Part shown: one piece after another, positions 8,376 to 16,700 of the stretch
Position numbering within the stretch: position 1 is the stretch's first letter
Layout of the letters: every line of letters starts with the position of its first letter
DNA from: DATCDR01 sp036510575
GTDB taxonomy: Bacteria > Actinomycetota > Acidimicrobiia > Acidimicrobiales > Bog-793
Assembly: GCA_036510575.1 (NCBI GenBank)
Contig: DATCDR010000205.1
Coordinates: forward strand, 1-17,554
Length of the DNA: 17,554 nt
Reading direction: 5' to 3'
Notes under the pieces: model-generated
The model's database searches: none
What the model saw: the letters and a program-made list of their open reading frames with translations, nothing else
What the model was told of the DNA's origin: nothing
Program-made: the position numbers and the translations under genes

Positions 8376-8383
8376 GTGGGTCA

Positions 8384-8388
8384 CTCCT
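8384..8388 (-). promoter_or_regulatory. Shine-Dalgarno deciding the second arylsulfotransferase start
   Basis: On the minus strand AGGAG lies eight bases before the GTG at 8375. It falls inside the longer frame that opens at 8414, and favours the shorter protein whose first residues form a normal signal peptide. Confidence 0.6.
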
Positions 8389-9123
8389 GGCATCGGGCGC
8401 GCCAAAGAGATCAACGCGCTACGAGGACCTTCCTAAGTTACTCGCCTCGGTGTCGCCCGGATGGCTCATGACGATGGAACGGCCGGATCGGTTCACATAT
8501 TCGTGAGTTGCGAACGGTGACGTAGGTCAAGCCACACGGAGAAGCCGACGGTGTCCATCGATACGTCTGTCGCTAACGAGCTAAGCCTTGTTGGTCCCAA
8601 ACACCCACGCGATCCTGTCAAGAAAGGCCGGGACTAGCCTCGGCATTTCTGTGATCCGTCGCCCACCAGAGCGCGCGAGACCAGCCGATTCGGCTTGATT
8701 AGGAGCCTGACCACAACCTTATACGGCGTGTCCGACGACTGATCCCCGCACCTCCAAGCGCACGAAGCAGGCTGTGCGATCCTAACTACCGATGTCGAGA
8801 TGCACTAGCGCGCCCGCTTTGACTGGGGTGAATCACCTTCCCCTTTGAGATGCCCGGGCGCGCGTGTCGAAGCCGACGTCGCGGTGAGCTGAAGTTGTCG
8901 GGAGGCCAGGGTGCTACGCGGCCTCTTCAGTAAGGGCAATGTCGAAGCCGAGCGCCTCGATCCGGCGTGCGTGTCGCTTAGCCTCGACGGCAGGGTCGGT
9001 CAAGACGGCGCTCGAAGCCACTCGAACGAGCTGCTTCGCGCCTCGGAGCTTCGATCCTCGACGCGCCCCATGTAACGGGAGGGTCGCATTGGGGACCAGG
9101 GGTTCGTTCGCTAGGTTTTCGCC
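8389..9123 (+). other. 735-base stretch without a convincing gene
   Basis: No intact gene is seen here. The left part should hold the promoter of the leftward arylsulfotransferase gene, but no clear -35/-10 pair stands out. A TAGGAGCCTGA at 8700-8710 also occurs in the IS110 leader at 1305-1315, and in both places a CCCCGC follows about 30 bases later. A short minus-strand frame at 8914-9051 may be the end of a transposase. The stretch looks like decayed mobile DNA. Confidence 0.5.
8914..9051 (-). pseudogene. Possible C-terminal remnant of a transposase
   Basis: The last 45 codons of a minus-strand frame read KLRGAKQLVRVASS, then AVEAKRHARRIEALGFDIAL, and end TEEAA before a TAG. The ending RxIEALGF-x-I-x-LTxxAA recalls the C-termini of some actinobacterial transposases, but I recall this pattern only loosely. 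The frame upstream of this point overlaps the next gene and does not look coding. It may be a chance ORF. Confidence 0.2.
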
Positions 9124-9531
9124 GTGACGACAAACCGGGCGGAAGTGGCGCGTCGTTCGTGGCATCGCCACGTCGCTGTCGCCGTGGCCCTCGGACTGAT
9201 CTTCTGCGTCGGCATCCTCCCCGTCGGCCTTGACCTCGCTCAACCTCACGGGCTGTACGGTCTCACCGAGTACGGCGACGGGGTTTATTTCGCCGCGGCG
9301 CTGCGACTCATAGCCGGGGTCTTCGCGTACAAGGACTTTGTCCTAGTCCAGCCGCCGGGAGTCACCGTCGTCCACGCGCCGTTCGCCGTCCTCAGCGATC
9401 TCATCGGGGGTAGGCACGCCCTCGGCGCGGCCCGCATCTTCACGGCGATCGTCGCCGGGGCGAACGCGGCGCTCGTTGGCTACCAAATATTCCCAACACC
9501 CCGATCACCTCGGGATTCCGAAGTCATCTAG
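9124..9531 (+). pseudogene. Truncated glycosyltransferase-like (GT39/DUF2029 type) membrane protein
   Basis: The frame starts with GTG and MTTNRAEVARRSWHRH, then a hydrophobic segment (about residues 17-36). It continues with EYGDGVYFAAALRLIAG, FAYKDFVLVQPPGVTVVHAPFAVL and ARIFTAIVAGANAALVGY. This is the usual N-terminal loop and first membrane segments of actinobacterial polyprenyl-phosphate-sugar dependent transferases, with the acidic residues D52 and D71 where such enzymes have theirs. Those proteins normally have 400-600 residues and 8-12 membrane segments. Here similarity ends near Y120 (9483), and 15 unrelated residues lead to a stop just before the tRNA-derived attachment remnant. The gene was most likely cut by integration or deletion at this junction. 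No Shine-Dalgarno is evident. Confidence 0.72.
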
Positions 9532-9545
9532 CTGGGCGTTTGTAG

Positions 9546-9591
9546 TGCCCCCGGTAGGACTCGAACCTACGCACACGGTTTAGGAAACCGC
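9546..9591 (-). other. 3' fragment of tRNA-Arg(CCT), probable attachment-site (att) remnant
   Basis: On the minus strand the sequence gives an anticodon arm (CGGT stem, loop TTCCTAA with anticodon CCT at 9584-9582, ACCG), a four-base variable loop, a perfect T arm (GTAGG, TTCGAGT, CCTAC), the acceptor 3' strand CGGGGGC and discriminator A at 9546. No CCA is encoded. Upstream of the anticodon stem the matching 5' acceptor strand GCCCCCG and a normal D arm are absent, so this is not a working tRNA. A fragment running from the anticodon arm to the 3' end is what tyrosine-recombinase integration into a tRNA gene leaves at the far end of an island. Its orientation places the island at higher coordinates, with the intact tRNA-Arg at the island's other end. 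Confidence 0.75.
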
Positions 9592-9601
9592 GACCGAACA
9601 T

Positions 9602-9637
9602 CTAACCGCGAGCACGTAGTCCAGTTCGTGCTGTTAG
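9602..9637. repeat. Bulged inverted repeat next to the attachment remnant
   Basis: AGCACG (9611-9616) and CGTGCT (9627-9632) are perfect inverted copies with a ten-base spacer. Outside them CTAAC (9602-9606) pairs with GTTAG (9633-9637), leaving a four-base CGCG bulge on one side: 11 base pairs in all. TTAGGAAACC occurs both in the tRNA fragment (9580-9589) and at 9634-9643, right at the edge of this dyad. It could be a recombinase or excisionase binding site, or a remnant of a second att copy. The rest of 9644-9781 shows no gene. Confidence 0.42.
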
Positions 9638-9783
9638 GAAACCCGAGTTGTCCATCTGCTATCAGCGACTCCGCGTGGACTCGTCGATTTGTTGACCAAG
9701 AAGTTGATCATCAAGGCGTGCGGTCACAGGGCGGCTAGAGCCCGCAGGGTTCAATCGTTTGACGATGCAGGAAAGGCTTCCTA

Positions 9784-9810
9784 GTGGCGCCGCGCATTAG
9801 TCCCATGAAC
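9784..9810 (+). repeat. IS630 left terminal inverted repeat
   Basis: The repeat begins GTGGCGCC and contains CGCATTAGTCC and ATGAAC. It matches the inverted right end in 22 of 27 positions. It lies just downstream of the transposase stop. Confidence 0.85.
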
Positions 9811-9815
9811 ATGGC

Positions 9816-10868
9816 TCACGCGGCCACCTTTGCGTCGTAGACCCACTTGAAGGGCTTCGCGGTCTCGCTGTGGTGCTCGATGAACCCGAGCATCTTCGCG
9901 ACGAGGTCCTCGCGTGAGGAGAACTCGCCTCGTCGTAGGAGCTTGCGCGTGAGGATCGAGAAGAAGCACTCCACCTGATTAAGCCAGCTCGCGTGTGCCG
10001 GGGTGTGGTGGACGACGAAACGCGGGTGCCCGGCCAACCACACCTTGGTCGCTTTGGAGGTGTGCGAGGAACCGTTGTCGAGCACGACGTGGATCGCCAG
10101 GTCCTCTTCGATGGATCCCTCGATCTCCTCGAGGAACGAGATGAAGGTGACCGAGTCGTTGCGGAGGATGTCCTTGGCGGTGACCTTGCCGGTGGCGACG
10201 TCGAGCGAGGCGACGAGTGAGGCGGTGCCGTGTCGGACGTACTCGAACTCTCGTCGCGACGGGCGTCCCGGCCCAACCGAGGTGGTGGGGTGCTTGCGCT
10301 CCTTAGCTTGGACGGAGGTCTTCTCGTCGATGCTCAACACGACGGCGTTCTCCGGTGGCGATAGGTAAAGACCGCAGATGTCAGCTGCTCGTTCCCAGAA
10401 CTCGGCTGAATCGCGACGCGTCAACCAGCCGTCCACCTTGTGGGGACGAACGTCGTCAGCGGCGAGGATCCGTCCAATCTGGGAGGCAGAGATCGCGATC
10501 CCTGCCGCCGACATCGCCCCGGCCAGCTCGGAGTGACTCCACTGCGAGGAGAACTCTGGGTGCTCCTCGGTGACCTTTGCCATGAGGACGAGACGGTCGG
10601 TCGGTCCATAGACGAGCGGCCGACCCGATCGCTCAGCATCCTCGAGGCCCGAAAGCCCGAGATCCCGGAAGCGGAGCCGCCACTTGCAGACTGCCTGGGA
10701 CGACAGCCCGACCTCTTTCGCGATTCTCCGCCCGACCATGCCGGCAGCGGCGAGGAGGACCACCTGGGCACGCTGGCGATCACGATGTGCGGTCGTTTGC
10801 GCACGAACGCGTCGCTCGAGCTCGGCGCGGTCCTCTTCGGTCAGGGCAAGCGGTTCCACTCTCCACAT
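9816..10868 (-). CDS. IS630 family transposase
   Basis: This 350-residue DDE transposase cuts and pastes the surrounding element. An N-terminal helix-turn-helix region (AQVVLLAAAGMVGRRIAKEVGLSSQAVCKW, split over residues 34-63) binds the ends. The catalytic triad is visible as SIDEKT (D181), VLDNGSSH (D264) and SWLNQVECFF (E300), the usual DDE_3 layout of IS630. The start ATG at 10868 has GGGAGG (10875-10880) six bases upstream; an in-frame ATG at 10901 lacks this. The length is normal and the frame uninterrupted, so the enzyme is probably functional. The gene is divergent from the Wadjet operon. Confidence 0.93.
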   Translation of the reverse strand: MWRVEPLALTEEDRAELERRVRAQTTAHRDRQRAQVVLLAAAGMVGRRIAKEVGLSSQAVCKWRLRFRDLGLSGLEDAERSGRPLVYGPTDRLVLMAKVTEEHPEFSSQWSHSELAGAMSAAGIAISASQIGRILAADDVRPHKVDGWLTRRDSAEFWERAADICGLYLSPPENAVVLSIDEKTSVQAKERKHPTTSVGPGRPSRREFEYVRHGTASLVASLDVATGKVTAKDILRNDSVTFISFLEEIEGSIEEDLAIHVVLDNGSSHTSKATKVWLAGHPRFVVHHTPAHASWLNQVECFFSILTRKLLRRGEFSSREDLVAKMLGFIEHHSETAKPFKWVYDAKVAA

Positions 10869-10909
10869 TGTCGACCTCCCGGGGTCGTCGATGTGGACCA
10901 TTTCACAAC

Positions 10910-10936
10910 GTTCATAGGACTAATGCGTGGATGCAC
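10910..10936 (-). repeat. IS630 right terminal inverted repeat
   Basis: This is the transposase-proximal end of the element. Read on the minus strand it begins GTGCATCC and contains CGCATTAGTCC and ATGAAC. It ends 101 bases before the first Wadjet start codon, with a TA at 10937-10938 directly after it. Confidence 0.85.
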
Positions 10937-11024
10937 TAGGTCCCCGGCCATACGCCGAGGCGAGGACGACAGGCGTGCGGATCGAATTGGGCCCCCGTCC
11001 CCCGCTCCTGACACACCCCTCCCG

Positions 11025-11030
11025 TAGTAT
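11025..11030 (+). promoter_or_regulatory. -10 element of a probable leaderless Wadjet promoter
   Basis: TAGTAT fits the actinobacterial -10 consensus TANNNT and ends seven bases before the GTG at 11038, so transcription would begin at or within a base of the start codon. No Shine-Dalgarno precedes that GTG, as expected for a leaderless message. No good -35 box is visible about 17 bases upstream. The promoter lies outside the IS630 element, in the 99 bases between its flanking TA and the gene. Confidence 0.42.
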
Positions 11031-11037
11031 CCGGGGC

Positions 11038-12546
11038 GTGGCGGAGACGGAAGCGCACATCGCTCGGGCTTCACTAGTCGCGCGAGCCCTCGATTCTGAC
11101 GAACGCGTCCAGTTGCAGGTACTGAGGGCGGCTACGGAAGCGACCGCACCGATCTACGGCGCCATCCTGGAGGTGCTGGTCGCCGCCAAGGGGCGGTACC
11201 AGATCCAGGTTCGCACCGACGAGATCGCTGCCGAGCTGGCAGCAAACGCCCTCGAGACGTCAAACCTCACGTCGTCGCTCGAACAGCTCAAGGACTGGGG
11301 TGCGGTCACATGGAGCCAGGACACGAGCCGCGTCGCTCGGCTCGAGGACTTCCACCGCCGACGAGAGCTCTGGCAACTCACTGCCGCCGGCCACACTGCC
11401 CACGAGAGTATTCTGCGCGTCCTTGGTGCCGCTGAGCAGCAGGGCTCTTTGCAACGAGCGCTCTTCCGCGACATCCGCGAAAACCTCGATGCGCTTACTG
11501 CTGCGGTCGACGAAGGCGACGCGACGGCGACTTACCTTCGTCTGCGTGATCTCGACGGCGCCCTCCGCGACCTCGCGACTAACGCCCGCGACTTCCATGC
11601 CACGATGGCTGAGCTTCGGCGCGAGCAAGAGCTCGCTCCCGAGCGCTTTCTCGCTTACAAGCACCTGCTCATCGACTACCTCCAACAGTTCCTCGACGAC
11701 CTGTTCCGCTACCGATCACAGATCGCCGCGCAGGTCGCGGCCATCGAGGACCAGGGCGTAGATCGTGTCGTGCGACTCGCGGCTGATGGCGACGACTCGG
11801 GCGGTCTGTTCGGCGATCACGATCTCGTCGCACGTTGGCGCGATCGATGGATCGGACTCGCTGGATGGTTCCGTGCCGAGGGGGGACGGAAAAACGCAGG
11901 CGCCGACGAGCTGGCCGCGGCGACTACCACGGCGATCCGGGACCTCATGGCGTTCCTACGGCGGCTCACCGAGAGCGCTACGCGACCGATTACCCGAGCA
12001 TCGGAGTTGGTTTACCTTGCTCGTTGGTTCAACCGATGTGAGTCCGGGGAAGCGCATCGACTCTTCGATGCTGCCTTCGGGCTGGCGCCTCCCAACCACC
12101 TCGGCCAGGAGGACGACGATCCAGACCGTACTTCGGCCGCAGTCAGCTGGTGGGACGCCCCGCCGGTTGATGTACCCGTGACGCTGCGCGAGTACGGACG
12201 CAGAGCCCCGGCACCTCCGCCGGCCGCGGCGGTGGATTACCGGGAGGCAAAGGCGCGCCTCGCCGTAGAGCATCGACACAGTCGAACCGCCCATATTGAT
12301 GCTGCTAGTCGGCTCGCGGCACGGCCAATCGAGGAGCGGATCTTGACAGCTGGCGAGATGTCATTGCTCCTCGAGCTGCTCGACCGGGCGCTCCACCAGC
12401 GGCCGGTCGAAGGGGACTTCAAGGTGGAGGTCGAAGCAGAAGGGGTCCGCCTGATCCTGGCAACCGGCGACGGCGCTGCCGTTATCACAACGACAGCAGG
12501 CACCCTGACGCTGCCGGGGGCAGAACTCGAAGTGCACCGAACTTGA
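11038..12546 (+). CDS. jetA: Wadjet JetA-like protein (DUF2397, TIGR02677)
   Basis: This 502-residue protein matches the TIGR02677/DUF2397 family, the kleisin-like (MukF-related) subunit of one Wadjet subtype. Visible features are an N-terminal winged-helix-like part (YGAILEVLVAAKGRYQIQVRTDEI, split over about residues 40-65), a long helical middle with LAYKHLLIDYLQQFLDDLFRYRS, and SELVYLARWFNRCESGEAHRLFDAAFGL. Later come SWWDAPPVDVPVTLREYGRR and a C-terminal winged-helix-like end. JetA bridges the heads of the JetC ATPase and recruits JetB. The frame is open back into the IS630 end (GTG 10927), but family-like sequence starts after 11038 and a -10 box sits just before it. The stop overlaps the next start by four bases, which suggests translational coupling. 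Confidence 0.9.
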   Translation: MAETEAHIARASLVARALDSDERVQLQVLRAATEATAPIYGAILEVLVAAKGRYQIQVRTDEIAAELAANALETSNLTSSLEQLKDWGAVTWSQDTSRVARLEDFHRRRELWQLTAAGHTAHESILRVLGAAEQQGSLQRALFRDIRENLDALTAAVDEGDATATYLRLRDLDGALRDLATNARDFHATMAELRREQELAPERFLAYKHLLIDYLQQFLDDLFRYRSQIAAQVAAIEDQGVDRVVRLAADGDDSGGLFGDHDLVARWRDRWIGLAGWFRAEGGRKNAGADELAAATTTAIRDLMAFLRRLTESATRPITRASELVYLARWFNRCESGEAHRLFDAAFGLAPPNHLGQEDDDPDRTSAAVSWWDAPPVDVPVTLREYGRRAPAPPPAAAVDYREAKARLAVEHRHSRTAHIDAASRLAARPIEERILTAGEMSLLLELLDRALHQRPVEGDFKVEVEAEGVRLILATGDGAAVITTTAGTLTLPGAELEVHRT

Positions 12547-13736
12547 CGCTCGCCCGGATCGCCGCGCACCTTGATCCTGCTCGAGAGCTCGACGACTTCC
12601 AGGCCGCGGCACGTGCGCTGGTCACGCATGGCTTGATCACCGAAAGCTACCCACACGCCGGTGCGTTGGCACTGGTGCGACAATTCGAGGAGCCGCTCCG
12701 CAACGAGTTCAATCGCTTGTGCCACTGGCGCCTCGATGTCGCCCCGACTTGTGCGCGCCTGCTCCGACGGCCAACGGTGCTGTCCGTCCACCGGCCAGCT
12801 CGAACGGCCACTCAATCACGTCGGCCGTTCAGCCCACAGGCCTACGCGTCCTTGTGCCTCGTACTCGCAGCGCTCGAAAGTCTTGGTGAGCAGACGACCA
12901 TCTCGCAACTCGCCGACGAGGTAGCGCGTCTTCGCGCTGGCGACGACGCGCTCGCGCTCGATCTCACGGTCCACGTGCATCGTCGAGCGTTCGTTGACGC
13001 CGTTGCGTGGCTCGAAAACCGCGGTGTGCTCGAACTGCTGGACGGTGACACCGAGACCTTCGTCGGCGGTGGCGGCGATGCGCTGTACGACGTCGATCGA
13101 GACGCTGCGAGCCGACTACTGGTCTCACCGCCGAGTGTTCTCGCACGGTTGACGTCGCCTGAGGATTTCCTCGATGAGCCGTACCCGCCGACGACCGAGG
13201 GCGAGCAAGCCCGCGCACGGCATCTCGTCCACCGGCGGCTGCTGATCGAACCCGTGCTCTACTACCAAGAGCTGTCGGAAGATGAGCGCGACTACGCACG
13301 TCAGCGGCGCGCTCGCATCCGTGAGGAGCTCGAGCGCCTCACCGGCGCAACGCTCGAGTGTCGAGCAGAAGGCGAGTCACTGATCGGCCTCCCCGCCGCG
13401 GAGCCGTTTCCCTCGGGAGGTGCAGTCGCCCAGGCAGCGCTACTCCTTGGAAGCGAGTTAGCCACCCTTGCAAGCGGAAGTTATACGGCTGTGGGGGCGG
13501 GACGAGTCGTGGCGTCGATCGACGTGGATACGGCTTGGGGTCGAGTGGAGGCCGCGCACGGCCGTCGGTTCCCGGCGGAGTATCGGGCGGAGCCCCACCG
13601 ACTTCGTGGCGAGGCGGTGGCCTTGCTCCAGCGCCTGGGACTCCTCACCACGATGCCGAGCGGTGAACTTGTCGTGCGTCCGGCGCTTGCTCGCTATCGG
13701 GCCGCGGTACGGCGGTCGGAGACCCCTGATGGCTGA
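12543..13736 (+). CDS. jetB: Wadjet JetB-like protein (DUF2398, TIGR02678)
   Basis: This 397-residue protein matches TIGR02678/DUF2398, the KITE-like (MukE-related) accessory subunit in Wadjet operons of this subtype. Characteristic stretches are DDFQAAARALVTHGLI, LALVRQFEEPLRNEFNRL, WRLDVAPTCARLLRRP, AYASLCLVLAALESLGEQTTISQLADEV (split here for length), LLIEPVLYYQELSEDERDY and RFPAEYRAEPHRLRGEAVALL. The start is a TTG whose last two bases belong to the TGA of the previous gene, a TTGA overlap that implies coupling. The weak purines before it would not initiate strongly alone. The last eight bases overlap the next gene's start, so the three genes form one operon. Confidence 0.92.
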   Translation: MTLARIAAHLDPARELDDFQAAARALVTHGLITESYPHAGALALVRQFEEPLRNEFNRLCHWRLDVAPTCARLLRRPTVLSVHRPARTATQSRRPFSPQAYASLCLVLAALESLGEQTTISQLADEVARLRAGDDALALDLTVHVHRRAFVDAVAWLENRGVLELLDGDTETFVGGGGDALYDVDRDAASRLLVSPPSVLARLTSPEDFLDEPYPPTTEGEQARARHLVHRRLLIEPVLYYQELSEDERDYARQRRARIREELERLTGATLECRAEGESLIGLPAAEPFPSGGAVAQAALLLGSELATLASGSYTAVGAGRVVASIDVDTAWGRVEAAHGRRFPAEYRAEPHRLRGEAVALLQRLGLLTTMPSGELVVRPALARYRAAVRRSETPDG

Positions 13737-16700
13737 TCCAACGCCAGCAGGTAGCGAGAGGTGGAAACCGACGAGGGCGGGCATCCGCAACATTTGGGAG
13801 TACGACGACCAGCTCTTTGAGTTCGCGGACGGCCGCCTCGTGCTCCGTGGGCCGAATGGATCGGGTAAGTCGAACGCACTAGCGCTCCTGGTGCCCTTCC
13901 TGCTCGACGGCGTCATGGCCGCCAACCGCATGGACAGCCTCAGCGGTGGCAGATCCATGAAGACTTTGCTCCTTTGCCTCAACGAGGACGAGGGATCGAA
14001 CCGGTTTCGCCACGATCAGCGCACGGGCTATGCGTGGCTGGAATTCGAGCGAATCGGGAGCCACACCACCATTGGCTGCGGTGCGAGGGCCTCAACGCAG
14101 CGCGACGCTGACGCGTGGTTCTTCGTGACGTCGCGACGTCCAGGTATCGATCTCGACTTGACTCCTGGAGGAGTGCCGCTCTCGCGGCGTGGCCTCGTCG
14201 AGGAGATCGGTGCGGCGGCGGTGCACGATTCGGCCGAGGCATACCGCGTTGCGGTTGACCGGGCACTCTTCGGCCTCGGTCCACTGCGCTATCGGAACCT
14301 GATCGAGTTATTACTTGTGCTGCGTCGCCCCCACCTGGCGGGCAAGCTCAACTTGGAACATCTATCGAATGTACTAAGCGATGGACTTGCGGCGCTCGAC
14401 GATCAGCTCGTCGCCGATGTCGCCGCGAGCTTCGAGGACCTTGAGGCGGTCCAGCGAGACCTACGCCGCCTGCGGGATGCCCACCGCACGGTGCAATCGT
14501 TTCTCCCCCTCTACCGAAGGTATCTTCGCTCCACGGGCCGGACTCGGGCGTTAGTCGCCGCGGAGGCCGGGCGCGCTCTCCAAGCTGCTCGACGGCGGGT
14601 AGTAGCAGCCGACGCGGGGGTTGTAGCGGCCGACGCGGACGTTGAGCGCGTCAGGATCGCTCGTCTGGACTGTGACGAGCGTCATGAGGTAGCCCAACAA
14701 CGGTATCGAGCCGTTATGGCGTCAGCCGCCTATCTCGACGCCACCAGCCTGATCGAGGTTGAGGGCCGCGCGGCAGACGCTGGCGAAGCTATGGGCAAGG
14801 CAGCTGAGAGGTTGGAGTCGGCCGAAGCCGGAGCGACAAAAGCAGGTGACGAGGCGGAGAACGCAGCGGCTCAAGCGCGAGCAGCGTCGACTGGCGTTGA
14901 TCTGGCGTTCACCGCCGCGGGAGACGCCGCGGACCATGCGGGTGTGGCCTGGTCGATCGCACGAAGCGACATCGAGATCGAAGATCTTCAATCGAGGCTG
15001 CGCGCGCTAAGCCGCGTCCGACGGCAAGACATCAGCGATGTGCGAGATTCGCTCGCAACCGCGGCCGCCGATGTCATTGGCGCCACTGCCGCTATTTCGA
15101 CCGCTGGCCGATCATCCGAAGAGGCCGAGCGCGCCGAAAGCTCGCGACGGGAGGCGGCGTCGAGGGTCGACTCGGAACGTCAAGCGCTCGTTGACGTCGT
15201 TCGCGTGTGGGCCGAAACCAGTGGGGTCGATGGCCTTGACGCAATCGTCGGGGCAGTCGAGCTCCTCGGTGAACCCGAGGCGCCAACTCTCAACGATGTG
15301 CTCAGCGACGTGCTTCGGCCGCTTCGCGACTCCTTGGCTTCGCGCGCGGCGCGCGCCGCGGACCATGAGAACTGGCTAGCGGAGTCGCGGTCAGGATTGG
15401 TCGCAGAGCGGGAACGTGTAGCCAACGATCCGGTCCCGGCGCCTGACCGCCTATTTACCCGTCCAGCCGACCGATCGGCCCGACAGGGAGCTCCGTTTTA
15501 CGCTTGCGTCGACTTCGCACGCGACGTGCCTGCGGCCGACCGAGCCGGGCTCGAGGCAGCCCTCGAAGCTGCCGGAATTCTCGACTCCTGGGTCGGACAT
15601 GACTCGGGCGATTTCGACGCTTGGCTCGATCCCGTCGCACCGACAGCGAAGTCCAGTCTGGCGGACCTACTTATCGCGACACCTCCGAGCAATAGCGAGC
15701 TCACGGCAGAGGTAGTTCACAACGTCCTCGCTTCCATCGGCCTTGCCGACGCAGGCATCGCCGTTCTGCCAGATGGTCGGTATCACCTCGGCCCGTTGAG
15801 CGGTCGGTTTAACAAAGATGAGGCGGAGTTCATCGGTGCGACTGCCCGCGAGCAGCGGCGTCAACGCTTGCTGGCGGATCTTGACGAGCGCATCAGCGCC
15901 GCTACCACCGAGCTCAGTGCAGTCCAGCGCGATCTCGCAGAGATCTCGGATCTGCAGCGGCTGCTCGACGAAGTCGCGGCATCGTTGCCGCCGACGATGG
16001 CACTGCTCGCGGCACGCGAAGTGCTGGTCGGGGCAATAGCCACCGCTCGGACGGCCCGGGATGCGGCGAATCGCGACGAGCAACTCGCGCGCGCGGCGCG
16101 GGTCCAGGCCGAGCGTTCACAGTCGGTGCTGGTAGCGCTTGCTGGAGAGCGTCGCCTGCCGTCGACCATGGAGGGATTGAGCGCCTCCGAGCAGCTTTTG
16201 TACGCCTACGACCAGCGCGCCAACGATCTCGTCAACAGAGTTGCGGACCTCGTCGCCAGACGAACCCGCGAGCGCGACGAAGCTGCTCGCTTAGACCAGG
16301 CGAGCGCCCTCCTCACGCGCGCTCGCCACGAGTACGACGAGCTGGCCCGCCGGGCGCGTGGGCTCAATGCCCGAGTTGACCAGCTTCGTTCACAACTCGG
16401 GCCTGGCGCGAACGCACCACTGCGAGAGCTGGCGGTCATCGAAAGTGAGCTGGCCGACCTTCGAGATGAGATCCAGCGCCTCAACGAGGCCGCGGACACG
16501 GCAGCAGATGCACGCGGCGGAGCGCGCCGGGAGCAGACCATCGCTGGAGAGGCTCTCGACGAGTACATCGCCGATGCGAATGAGGCGGCTACTCACCTCG
16601 ACGTGCTTCGGCGAAGCGACGTGTGGTCGGTTGTTGTGCCGAGTGAGCCGATGCCACCAGCCCTCGCGGGTGACCTCGCTGCACTAGTTGTTGACGCTAC

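Larger units (their letters stand above)
9784..10936 (-). mobile_element. Complete IS630 family insertion sequence
   Basis: This 1153-base element has imperfect terminal inverted repeats of 27 bp (9784-9810 and 10910-10936, 22 matches; both begin GTG and share CGCATTAGTCC and ATGAAC). It is flanked on both sides by TA (9782-9783 and 10937-10938), the two-base target duplication typical of IS630/Tc1-like elements. It encodes one intact transposase on the minus strand. With no decay visible in either the gene or the ends, it may be a recent and still active insertion. Confidence 0.9.

Noticed and set aside
9546..9620. A functional tRNA-Arg(CCT) gene
   Set aside because: The T arm, anticodon arm and acceptor 3' strand are good, but no GCCCCCG 5' strand or D arm exists at the right distance.
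10933..10944. GCACTAGGTCCC repeated at 1318-1329
   Set aside because: One copy spans the IS630 end and its flank, so the match crosses a junction. Several 12-base matches are expected by chance in a window of this size.
10927..11037. N-terminal extension of the JetA-like protein
   Set aside because: The 37 extra codons begin inside the IS630 repeat and are proline- and arginine-rich; the family-like sequence and the -10 box point to GTG 11038.
13458..13982. Minus-strand open frame across the jetB/jetC boundary
   Set aside because: It is antisense to two well supported overlapping genes and has no recognisable domain.
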